Assembly (NCBI GenBank): GCA_964059195.1
Contig: CAXKWD010000011.1
Location: 12,742,451 to 12,806,450 of the forward strand
Length of the DNA stretch: 64,000 bases
Direction of reading: 5' to 3'
Origin: Ectobius pallidus
Lineage: Eukaryota > Arthropoda > Insecta > Blattodea > Ectobiidae
Shown here: one piece after another, positions 45,870 to 55,587 of the stretch
How positions within the stretch are numbered: position 1 is the stretch's first letter
Layout of the letters: each line of letters starts with the position of its first letter
Position numbers and translations under genes: made by a program
The notes under the pieces: model-generated
The model's database searches: none
The model's input: the letters and a program-made list of their open reading frames with translations, nothing else
What the model was told of the DNA's origin: nothing

Positions 45870-46715
45870 GTGTTTTTCTTCATGCAAAGTTGGCACAGAA
45901 TCTCCGTATTACCTGTGTTCCACACCAGCCCTGGGTGAGCCAGTCTCTCATACTGGTCCGAACACAAGCATTAGCCTATGGACAACGCTCAGGCCCTGGT
46001 GTGCGGTGAAATGGGGTGGGGTATGGGAACGTTTCATTTCAGTGGCTGGAGGGGGTGCTTCACAATTAATGTCCACACCAGCTCCTGGACGAGTACGATT
46101 CCCGTATTGGTTTGTTGTTAAAACTCTATCACTCAAACATTAACCTATGAACACAGGTCGGTTTCAGGTTCATGAGAGGAGTGAGGGGAGGGTTTAGCCT
46201 TTGCTGCGTATCCGCTAACGCGAAAAGATATGCGCAGGGGTAGGGAGTGAACCTAGCCGAGCTGGTTATGTATTCCCTTCCCAACATGAATCATGTACGA
46301 AAACACTGTCACACAATGAAACAAACTGTGCATTGTCAGTATTCTATATGATTAATAATAATAACGCTGAATAAAATAGTATGAAAAATAGTCATGAAAT
46401 TTGAAAGTCTTCTAGAGTTTTATATTATTTTATTTTTATTTTTGCCAGGACATTGAAAGAAAATGTATAGCAACGTCAAAAATTATAAAATTCACATTCA
46501 ATGTAAAGAATAAAATTTCTGGTATAGTGGATTATTTCTTAAGTAAAAATGAGTTTTCTTGAAAGCACAGTAGGACGTTTGTCTTATATTGACAGGTCGG
46601 CTGTTATACAGATTCAAAGAAACGTTTTCATAACTATTAAATGTTGAAGCATTGGCTATTATAATCTATCTGTTATCTAAACAAGATTTCTCAATTTTCT
46701 GTAATGAAATATTGT
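45870..46715. other. no gene seen; weak direct duplication
   Basis: Two diverged segments starting near 45,919 and 46,073 share CCACACCAGC, TACTGG/TATTGG and CATTA-CCTATG. This is a possible old duplication of about 155 bp. No coding similarity. Confidence 0.4.
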
Positions 46716-46787
46716 GTCCTCCACGGTTTAATTTTGGGGCCTGTTCTTTTTTTGATATACATTAACGATCTCCATTACAGTAATGTA
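46716..46787 (+). pseudogene. non-LTR reverse transcriptase fragment
   Basis: The frame reads VLHGLILGPVLFLIYINDLH, followed by YSNV. This matches the reverse transcriptase motif 'GVPQGSILGPLLFLIYINDL' of Jockey-like and related LINEs, with VLHG in place of VPQG. The frame ends exactly where the family M element is inserted. No matching continuation is visible on the other side, so the LINE was already truncated or was lost. Confidence 0.8.
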
Positions 46788-46788
46788 T

Positions 46789-47002
46789 AGATCCCGGACG
46801 AAATCTGTGCCGATTGCTTACGTCATTGCATTATGTTTTCGTGGGGATTGTAGCGTCGACTGGCCTGCTACCTATCTCTCTCGCACAACAGTACCTCCCT
46901 TTCTATTTGTAAAGGCCAAGCTACCTCTCTCTCTCTCGCACAATAGCATGTCTCTCGCTAGCGAGTAACGGTCGTCATCGGCACAGATTTCGTGCGAGAT
47001 CT
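46789..47002. mobile_element. short TIR element (family M), copy 2
   Basis: Reverse-oriented copy of 18,342-18,554 with the same inverted ends (ATCGGCACAGATTTCGTGCG at the right) and similar length. Internal CTCTCTCGCACAA blocks match. It abuts the LINE reverse transcriptase remnant. Confidence 0.85.
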
Positions 47003-47423
47003 TTATATACATAAATAACATTACATTATTTCCTGCATACGATTATTACAGCAATGAAGAGAATACCCGGTCATGGAAACCACCATTAACGGCCGTGGGT
47101 GTCGGCATACTGACCACATGCCCCAAATCCTGCCGTCTGCCTTTGGTAGATGACGCAGCGGTCGGGTGGTAGGCCTTGTCTATTCTGGGATGATAGCGCC
47201 AAGGAGTTAGTTTTTTTAATGAAGGGAATACACTGAATACGCGGAGGAACCGCGTAATATGCCTAAATAAAGGGAAAAAATAGCGCACCCTGCAGATCCT
47301 CTATACTTTCCAGTATTCAAACGTTAGTACGTCTATAGGTTAACATTTTGGAGACGGAATTGTAATTTGCAGAGAACTAGCAGCAAGATCTACAGAAAAG
47401 ACACATTATTTCTGAAGTAAAGG

Positions 47424-47480
<57 letters not shown>

Positions 47481-47884
47481 GTAGGCCTACCCGCAACCTT
47501 GTTGCCTACCTCTGTTAATTAAGTTCAATTAAATTGTGTTTCACATCAAGGAGTGTTTGTTTATTCTTTGTGCTAATTAATTACCGTGCCCACGTTTTGG
47601 ACACGTGTCTCCCTCTTCAAGGACACTTCCCGCCTTAGTACCTCAAACTCGGGGTCAAAGGTTTACAAGTTGAATGAATAGCAAAATAATAAAATGACAT
47701 GTTCCTTACTTAAAGTTATCTCATCTAGCGGATTCGTTGAACTCTCCGGAGAGTCCGTGATGCTAAAATAAAGGGAGTCCTTGGGGTAATAAAATATACT
47801 AACTAAACCCATTCTATATTAGCAACATGTTCCAAGGTCATTAAAACAGTTTTACATTAATAAATTATTTTTTCCTCTGAGTTT
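47003..47884. other. no gene seen; (TC)n microsatellite at about 47,429-47,478
   Basis: A long TC run followed by a TAGGCCTA word. The rest shows no coding or element features. Confidence 0.5.
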
Positions 47885-48879
47885 TATCCCCCGCTAGTAG
47901 GGACCTTATAGGAGAAATTTGACCAGACAAGGATTGCATCCCCGGATGTGTGATCAGTAGACCTGGGATTTTAAGGCAAATGCCTATTTTGTTCCTTATG
48001 AAATAACATGAAAATTTAAAAATATGTTGACATTTCATGATATATCACTTATATTTATAGAGTTTTATAGTGCCCTAAAATGCCTATTTGGACCTTTGGA
48101 GCCTATTTTTACTATTTTAGTGCCTAAAATTCCTATTTTGTACATTTAAAATAAAATTCAACTTCTGTAACTTTGATCTACAATCATTTAATGGACATCC
48201 CTGAATGCAGAAGGTGGGTTTTTCAGAGAAACTTGATTTTCCCAAACAATTGTCGCCAAAGGAATGCTGACTGAAGGGGGAGGATTCGCTCAAAACAACA
48301 AGTAGCACGTATATAGTAAGAAGGGACATACTGTGTCAATTTTTCATATAATCCAAAACTGTTTTTGATAAATGTATTTTTAATTCTGTCTTAATTTTGC
48401 AATTATTTCTGTTAAGGATACCACGTTTTTTACAGTAAAAAAGATCATGTTACGGTTGAAGAGCATACTGTAGTATTTTAAAGTCTATTTTCTGTCTATT
48501 TACACATTTTTTAAGCTTATTTTAAGTGCCTATTTTCTCTTTTAAAAGCCTATTTATTTGTCTTAAAAGCCTATTTTAGGTGCCTAAAACTAATTTTTTA
48601 GAGCCTAAAATCCCAGGTCTAGTGATCAGCCCAATGCCGGTGCCATCTCCGAGACAACATGAACACACTATTTCTGAAGAAGGCACGGATGGGATGGAAG
48701 TGATAATGACGGCTAGATGAAACTCGAAGACCACGAGGGCCCAAAGTCTCCCAACATTCGTCTCACAGATGAGAAAGAACGCCGGAAAACCCCCACCTAG
48801 GAAACCTGTCTCAACAGGGAATCAAACCCGGCCCGCTGTATGAGGAGAGCGAACGCATCCCCTTAAGCCACAGCGGTGT
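47885..48879 (-). repeat. SINE family A, copy 5, split by a hAT-type element
   Basis: The left part (47,885-47,957) carries ACCTTATAGG and GACCAGACAAGGATTGC. The right part (48,622-48,879) starts GTGATCAGCCCAATGCCGG and runs to CCGCTGTATGAGGAGAGCGA. The join after removing 47,958-48,621 plus one GTGATCAG restores the normal SINE order seen at 33,061-33,100. Confidence 0.9.
47958..48621 (-). mobile_element. non-autonomous hAT-type element (family H1), copy 2, inserted in a SINE
   Basis: Perfect 8-bp duplications GTGATCAG lie at 47,950-47,957 and 48,622-48,629. The ends are TAGACCTGGGA and TCCCAGGTCTA, and the interior is full of CCTATTTT/GCCTAAAA repeats. It is opposite in orientation to the copy at 11,333. 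The perfect duplication suggests a younger insertion than copy 1, whose octamers differ at one base. Confidence 0.95.
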
Positions 48880-48938
48880 ACTATAAATGAATAACAAAAT
48901 AATGAAATATTCACTTTCATCACTTTGCTAATCAGCTA

Positions 48939-50892
48939 ATATGTCAAAATACCAGAGTTTCAGGAAAGACAAAAAACAATTGATTTCCACAGCATTTTTA
49001 CAATATGTAGATCAGTATACCCAGATATTTTTACATAGTACAAGATACTGGGTGGAGTGAATAAAAGTCAGTAAATGCTTTTACTGCAAAATTTTAAGTA
49101 ACTACTAGCATTTTAGTGAATAAAATATTTCAGTAAATACTGTTGCTTATTAGTGATCAGTACATACTAGAACAAGTAGTACCTACTGCAAAATATGTGA
49201 ATAATAACAAGTATTTACTTACCAATACCAGTAAATACTGTGAAATATTCAAGTGTGGTACAGACCTTGCTTAAGATTGCAATGCTTTATCTGAAATGCT
49301 TGTTTTTACAAGAATTATGAACCAAAAAGTGTACAGAGAGCAAATGGAGGCTCAAGAAGATGATTATCAAATTTATTTAGATTCAGAAAGGAAAATATGA
49401 AGTGGCATACTTCACATTTCATGGATGAAAATATTGTAACACATAGCAAACAGGCAGAAGTTATAAATTTTTCATTTTTGAGTGATCCAGGCTTTCAGAG
49501 TCAGAATTCATTATACGATTCAAATTTTTTTTTCTGTGTATTATTACCTAAACAATTTCACAATTTTCTTTTGTTGTTTTTATTTAAGCAGCATGGTCAA
49601 TCTTATGTAGTATTGAGGTTATGTAGTATTGAGGTTGGCCTATATATTTTATTTTGTTTTATTTTAAACCAGCAGGTGTCTGTGACTTCGCCCATATTTA
49701 TTAATATAATCGCTAGGTTTTTTAATAATAGGCCTACACTTAATAGGAAAAAAAATAAAACTTCATTTATTAAAACTTACACTGTTTTCAAATAAGTTGC
49801 ATTAATTATCTAATTTTATTGTAATTGTATTGTCAGACATAGTAAATAAATAATTAACTACTAAATGAATCATGTGTTGCCATGTGGGCGTACAGATTGA
49901 GAGTGAAATGATTAAAATGAACCATAGAATTATGAACCTTCCGCTTAAATGTAAATCATTCATAAACAATTAAAAGATTAATAATTTTAAAAACATCCAA
50001 CTTTGGGGTGCATTCTACGAATCGAGTACACCGTAGGGACAGAAATGATATCAGATTCGAGTTCCAGGCTCAATCCCCTCCCCTGCACAATGAGTTTTGT
50101 CCAAATCGAGCAATGTTTCCCATTCAGACCTACCGTACACCCATGTTAAAAATTTCAGATCTCTTCATGCTGTAATGTTAGAAACAAATAAATCAAGTAG
50201 AGCGGGCTAACAAAATCAAAGCAATTGACATCTCCATGCGTTATGTTGAAAACATTTATTTCCGCAATGCTCTTCTTCCCCAGTTGCTATGGCAAAAAAG
50301 GAAGAGTACTTATTAATTTTACAATTGAAAAATAGCCTATTACTAAAATCTGATGCTGCAATAGTGAAAAAAAGTATGTATTCTGACAGTTTTTTTTTTG
50401 GGAGGGGGAGCTCATAATTCACGAAAAAAATTAAAAAGTTGAAAATCCGGCTTTAAGGTGAATTCAGACATCCTTTAGTCCATCTATGTTAAAAATTTAA
50501 GATTTTTGATTTAATATTTTAAAATGCCCTAGATTTGGCTGGGTATCGCACTCAGACAAACAGACTGACAGAAAGACAAATACTTCCTCTTATTACGTAG
50601 ATATCATAGCCTACTTTAAGTAATCACAGTCCACTACATGTAGTTTGCATAGCTTAGCAGGTAGTAACTACTAATGTTCATCCAGTATTAACTTATAAGT
50701 ACTAGTATAAGGTTATTCACTCAAAATTAAGTAAAAGCTGGTACTTGTAAGTAACTACTGAAAGTAATTACTACTACTAGTACTTATTACTTGTAGTAAC
50801 TACTCAATTTTTATTCACTCCACCCATTGTGTAAGAATATCTGGTGGATAAATTGTTTTTTGTCTGTCCTAAAACTTTGGTATTTTGACTTA
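48939..50892. mobile_element. TIR element of about 2 kb with AGTAAATACT/AGTAACTACT repeats
   Basis: The arms match inverted: GTCAAAATACCAGAGTTTCA with GACAAAAAACAATTGAT at the left against TTTTTTGTCTGTCCTAAAAC and TTTGGTATTTTGAC at the right. GGGTGGAGTGAATAAAA is matched by TTTTATTCACTCCACCC further in. The left arm has an extra insertion of about 40 bp. Inside each arm are clustered (CA)GTAAATACT / AGTAACTACT words, probably transposase-binding subterminal repeats. The 132-codon frame at 49,397-49,795 has no known domain. Superfamily not assigned. Confidence 0.8.
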
Positions 50893-51237
50893 TTCGATTT
50901 TTCCCTATCACTCTAGATTTTATCTAGGGGGTTCCATGAACCTCTTTGGAGTCCACGTGACAAAAAACTAGTAGTTCTAGCATTTTTACACTAGGAAGGA
51001 CAGACGGATAAGCGAGGGTAATAGGATTCCATAGAATATACCTATGGGACACTAAAAATGTAGCTGCGGCTGTGTAATTATGCCATTGTGAGAAGACACG
51101 GTTGACAATGGCTAGAGTGATTGTTTGTTCGCAGTTGCAGACAGCAACGGGTCTCCAGGTGGTGTAGAACATGTAAGTACACAGGGAGTTATGACACATG
51201 CATTACATAGGGGAGCTTTACGAGGCTTCTGTGTGGG
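50893..51237. other. unique flank left of the PLE array
   Basis: A 91-codon minus frame (50,924-51,199, containing TITLAIVNRVFSQWHNYTAA) has no recognised family. Identity with the array units stops at 51,238. Confidence 0.4.
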
Positions 51238-52169
51238 TGTATAAAGAAGTTTTTAGTCTTATACCCTCAAAATAAAATACTAAGATATATGAACAACACA
51301 GGAAAAGAGGGGACAACCTTTTACAATATAAATTGTTATAATATAATTTGTAAATTATAAATCAATAATATTTTATTAGTTGATTCTTACATTGTATGAT
51401 ATATGGCAACTTGTAATTAAAGTTAGCAAGATAAAATTCTAAGATTAATATTGGATTGGCTATACATAAAACATCTATATCATATAGTCAAGAGTTAAAA
51501 TTTTTTTGATCAACTTATATATTCAAGCGATTACATATGTGCATAGTCCATATAGTTGAATTAATATATGAGATCAATATATAGGATCAACTTTGGATTG
51601 TTATAGCTGTTACATTAATGGTTATAATGGTTAATAAAATAAGTAGCAAGAGTAATTCTTGCATGTCATAATGTTAAAATGTCACATTTAAAATTAAAAT
51701 TAATAAATATCTTGAAATTGTGATTAAAAGAAGAGCTTACAAGCATATACTTGTGCGTGACTATTATAATTATATTCAATGATTTTGTAATTAATACTTG
51801 AATGTCCAGATTCTCGTAATTATTGTTCACATATATACATGTATACAAAAGCTTGATGCTTCGTGATGATAGATTATTATAAGGTTGTTAAGGTTGTCCT
51901 CATTAAAATTGTGTTGTAGATGGTAGTTGTTTTTCTTAGTAGTTAGATATGTACATTTCGGTACAGTATATGTACCATCTTCAGTCTAAAAAAGGTAAAA
52001 TGAAAGAAAATTAATGAAACAATATATAAGTATGTATGTTGATGGCTCAAAGAATATTTAAAAAAGATTAAATAATGTTATGTTTATCAGTTAAACTAAC
52101 CTGTAAGCTTAGTAGCTATCTGATGAAAGTTGGACTAGTACTACAGTGATTGTGTTAATGTTGGTGTAT
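51238..52169 (-). repeat. PLE 3' non-coding tail / pseudo-LTR, unit 1
   Basis: About 930 bases follow the ORF stop to the element's end. They are very AT-rich and include the hammerhead-like motif. The same tail recurs before ORF 1 (54,658-55,587), before ORF 2 (58,076-59,005) and, truncated, before ORF 3 (61,494-62,145). Short open frames inside it (for example 51,666-51,848) repeat with the unit and have no protein features. Confidence 0.93.
51943..51989 (-). ncRNA. hammerhead ribozyme-like motif, PLE unit 1
   Basis: On the minus strand: stem I UUAGA, core CUGAAGA, one extra U, stem II GGUAC/GUACC with loop AUAUACU, core GAAA, palindromic stem III AUGUACAU, A at the cleavage position, then stem I UCUAA (perfect complement of UUAGA). 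This is the order of a type I hammerhead. Penelope-like elements are known to carry hammerheads with minimal stem III. The extra U between CUGAAGA and stem II departs from the textbook core. Whether it cleaves is untested. It lies about 180 nt after the ORF stop. Confidence 0.72.
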
Positions 52170-54629
52170 TTATAGTTTCAGGGTGAGTTCGAAAAGTGGG
52201 TTGTATTCAATAGGGTTATCATTAAGAATTATGTCTTTGTTCTTGTAGATTTCTAGTGCTTCTAGAGTGTTGAGTCTATTACTTTTCTTTTCTTTGTGGG
52301 CTATTGTGAGTGAGTTTTCAATATTTTCAAATCTGTGTTGTTCAGTGATTAGGTGTTTAGCATATGCTGATTTTAGTCTGTTGTGTTTGAAGTCCATTCT
52401 ATGTTCTTTGAATCTAGTTTTGAATTTCCTTCCGGTTTGTCCTACGTATATTTTATTACAATCAACACATTTTAATTTATAAACTCCATTATTATCCAAA
52501 TTATCTGTCTGGTTGTTACTTGTGTTGTAAAGTTTATCTTTAATATGATTGGTGGTTTTGTATGCTATTTGAAAATTGTTACGTTCTAGAATTTTGGTGA
52601 TTTTGTGTATTTTCCCGTCTGTGAATGTAAATGTGGCGAAATTAGGTTTTGTATTTTCCTTCTTAATAGGGCTTAATTGACTATAGGATTTTTCTTTGTT
52701 TTTAGCTTTTTTGGTTTGTTTATTAACTATTTTATCCACTGTTTGAATGTTATATCCATTATTTATTGCAATTTGTGTTATTATTTTGTATTCTTTGTTG
52801 TAAGTTTTGGGGTCTAGTGGGAGATTAACCATTCTGTATATCATACTATTGAGGGCAGCTAATTTTTGTTTGTATGGATGGTTAGAGTCTCTATTTATGA
52901 TTGTATCTGTGTATGTAGGTTTCCTGTAGATGTCCAAGTGGAGTTTAGTTTTTTGTCTAGTTAAATTCAGGTCAAGAAAATTTATAGAATTATTGTTTTC
53001 TTTTTCCATAGTATAAGTTAGATTGTTGTGGATTTTATTAAAGTCATGCAATATATCTTCTGCTTTATGCTTATTGCATATTATGAAGGTATCGTCCACA
53101 TAGCGATAATATGTTTTTATGTTATGTTTATTTACAATGTTGGGGATTTTTGACTTTTCTATGTCTTGTAAAAAGATTTCGGACATAATATTTGAAAGGG
53201 GGGAGCCCATCGCTAGTCCATCTTTTTGTAAGTAAATTTTATTGTTGAACGTGAAATAGTTCTGGTCTAAGATGTCAGAGATTGTATTGACGATTTGTTC
53301 TGTAATTAAAGGGTTTTCTTTGTTATGTAGTAGGTTGTTCTGCATTATGTCTATAGTCTCTTTAATAGGAACGTTTGTGTATAAATTTTTTATATCAAGA
53401 GATATCAAAATATCATTTTTATTTAATTCAATATCTTTCAGTTTATTAGCCAGTTGTATGGAATTCTGTATAGTATATTTGTTAGGTAAAGTAAGTCTGT
53501 CTTTAAGTATATTAGTCATAGTTCTTGCTAGTTTATAAGAAGGTGCATTAGTAAAATTAACGACAGGTCTTATAGGGTTATTGGTTTTATGTGTTTTTAT
53601 TTGTGATCTCAAGGAAGGTATTTTCGGGTTCATATTTATATTATGTTTCATTTGATATTCACTGAGTATGAGGTCAGAGTTTTTTATGTTGGTTTTTATT
53701 TTCTGTTGGAATTTATCAGTAGGGTCTTTGTCTATCTCAATTATGTTATTATCTGTAATAAATTCCAGAGTTTTGTTTATGTAGTCACTATTATTAATTA
53801 ATACTATTGAATTACCCTTATCTGCTCTGGTATGTATAATGTTATTGTTTTTCAGTTTTAGATTTATGTCTTTTATTGACTTATGGTTCTGTGTTTGCGT
53901 ATTGTTTTGATTTTGTGTTGTTTCAATGTAAGTCTCGTTTATTACTGAAGCTATTTGTTTTCTAAGTTCTTTTTGCTTTTCTATTGGTATATTAGATAAC
54001 GCAGTTTCCGTGTCGATGACTAGCGATTCGATTTTCTTTTTGTTATTCATTTCAAAACTGTGTTTATATCCTTTTTCAAGTGTAGCTTTCTCTGTATCAC
54101 TGATGTGAATTTTAGATAGATTTAGAATACGTGGGTAGAATGTAATGTTATTAGAAGGGTCTATATGTTGTGTGTGAATTAGATTGTGAATGGATGTTTC
54201 TGTGTTAGTTAGGGTTAGTTTTTCTTTTCCAAGTTTTTCTATTTTCTTGTTCATGTTTAGATATTTCTTATCAATTTCGTGTTGAAGTTTATTTTGGATT
54301 TCATTATGGATATGAGTCCATTGATTTTGAAATATCTTAGCTGCTTGTAGATGTAAGTCATAAGTTACTTTTGTGAGATATTCTTTTTTCTTATAGAGGA
54401 ATTTTATTTCATTATTAATCCAAGATTTTTTGGCTTGAACTATGGCTGTTTTTGCAGATTGATTTTTTGATTTGGTTTTTATGTTTATATATTTAGGGGT
54501 TAAATCATTGTGTTTGCAAGTTTTATTAAAATGTATGTTCGCTATAGTTTTCATTAATTTTCTTTTTGTATTAGTGAATCTACTGATGATATTAGCTTGA
54601 CATGCTAGACTATTATTGATAAATTTCAT
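52170..54629 (-). CDS. Penelope-like reverse transcriptase / GIY-YIG endonuclease, unit 1
   Basis: The 819-residue protein matches a canonical Penelope-like polyprotein. N-terminal residues 1-250 are basic and helical, without recognised motifs. Reverse transcriptase blocks follow in order: RADKGNSIVLIN (268-279), RPVVNF (354-359), motif A SLDIKNLYTNVP with catalytic D412, motif B QKDGLAMGSPLSN (468-480), motif C YVDD (510-513, both aspartates present) and INFLDLNL (549-556). The C-terminus is a GIY-YIG nuclease: GVY (715-717), YVGQTGRKFKTRFKEH (728-743), a Cys-Cys-His-His set (C721, C724, H759, H765) typical of the PLE variety, and an acidic helix near E790/E793 for metal binding. The ATG follows an in-frame TAA eight codons upstream, so the start is well bounded. 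No stop or frameshift interrupts the frame. It should copy its RNA at a nick made by the nuclease. Confidence 0.97.
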   Translation of the reverse strand: MKFINNSLACQANIISRFTNTKRKLMKTIANIHFNKTCKHNDLTPKYINIKTKSKNQSAKTAIVQAKKSWINNEIKFLYKKKEYLTKVTYDLHLQAAKIFQNQWTHIHNEIQNKLQHEIDKKYLNMNKKIEKLGKEKLTLTNTETSIHNLIHTQHIDPSNNITFYPRILNLSKIHISDTEKATLEKGYKHSFEMNNKKKIESLVIDTETALSNIPIEKQKELRKQIASVINETYIETTQNQNNTQTQNHKSIKDINLKLKNNNIIHTRADKGNSIVLINNSDYINKTLEFITDNNIIEIDKDPTDKFQQKIKTNIKNSDLILSEYQMKHNINMNPKIPSLRSQIKTHKTNNPIRPVVNFTNAPSYKLARTMTNILKDRLTLPNKYTIQNSIQLANKLKDIELNKNDILISLDIKNLYTNVPIKETIDIMQNNLLHNKENPLITEQIVNTISDILDQNYFTFNNKIYLQKDGLAMGSPLSNIMSEIFLQDIEKSKIPNIVNKHNIKTYYRYVDDTFIICNKHKAEDILHDFNKIHNNLTYTMEKENNNSINFLDLNLTRQKTKLHLDIYRKPTYTDTIINRDSNHPYKQKLAALNSMIYRMVNLPLDPKTYNKEYKIITQIAINNGYNIQTVDKIVNKQTKKAKNKEKSYSQLSPIKKENTKPNFATFTFTDGKIHKITKILERNNFQIAYKTTNHIKDKLYNTSNNQTDNLDNNGVYKLKCVDCNKIYVGQTGRKFKTRFKEHRMDFKHNRLKSAYAKHLITEQHRFENIENSLTIAHKEKKSNRLNTLEALEIYKNKDIILNDNPIEYNPLFELTLKL

Positions 54630-54657
54630 CTTGGTTCTTTGAGGGAAATATTAGATG

Positions 54658-55587
54658 TATAAAGAAGTTTTTAGTCTTATACCCTCAAAATAAAATACTA
54701 AGATATATGAACAACACAGGAAAAGAGGGGACAACCTTTTACAATATAAATTGTTATAATATAATTTGTAAATTATAAATCAATAATATTTTATTAGTTG
54801 ATTCTTACATTGTATGATATATGGCAACTTGTAATTAAAGTTAGCAAGATAAAATTCTAAGATTAATATTGGATTGGCTATACATAAAACATCTATATCA
54901 TATAGTCAAGAGTTAAAATTTTTTTGATCAACTTATATATTCAAGCGATTACATATGTGCATAGTCCATATAGTTGAATTAATATATGAGATCAATATAT
55001 AGGATCAACTTTGGATTGTTATAGCTGTTACATTAATGGTTATAATGGTTAATAAAATAAGTAGCAAGAGTAATTCTTGCATGTCATAATGTTAAAATGT
55101 CACATTTAAAATTAAAATTAATAAATATCTTGAAATTGTGATTAAAAGAAGAGCTTACAAGCATATACTTGTGCGTGACTATTATAATTATATTCAATGA
55201 TTTTGTAATTAATACTTGAATGTCCAGATTCTCGTAATTATTGTTCACATATATACATGTATACAAAAGCTTGATGCTTCGTGATGATAGATTATTATAA
55301 GGTTGTTAAGGTTGTCCTCATTAAAATTGTGTTGTAGATGGTAGTTGTTTTTCTTAGTAGTTAGATATGTACATTTCGGTACAGTATATGTACCATCTTC
55401 AGTCTAAAAAAGGTAAAATGAAAGAAAATTAATGAAACAATATATAAGTATGTATGTTGATGGCTCAAAGAATATTTAAAAAAGATTAAATAATGTTATG
55501 TTTATCAGTTAAACTAACCTGTAAGCTTAGTAGCTATCTGATGAAAGTTGGACTAGTACTACAGTGATTGTGTTAATGTTGGTGTAT
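54658..55587 (-). repeat. PLE inter-ORF tail / pseudo-LTR, between ORF 2 and ORF 1
   Basis: Follows ORF 2 and precedes ORF 1. It matches the unit 1 tail at a 3418-bp offset. It ends 28 bases before the ORF 1 ATG, where TCTAATATTTCCCTC begins the coding unit. Confidence 0.93.
55361..55407 (-). ncRNA. hammerhead ribozyme-like motif, PLE unit 2
   Basis: Same sequence and fold as the unit 1 motif, exactly 3418 bp away. It lies between ORF 2 and ORF 1, so cleavage here would separate their messages. Confidence 0.72.

Noticed and set aside
51666..51848. 60-codon frame in the PLE tail, present in four places
   Set aside because: Repeated only because the tail is repeated; very AT-rich codons, no motif, and positioned inside the non-coding tail.
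52267..53538. Plus-strand open frames (71 and 88 codons) opposite each PLE ORF
   Set aside because: They are antisense shadows of the reverse transcriptase ORF, recur at every unit and have no protein features.
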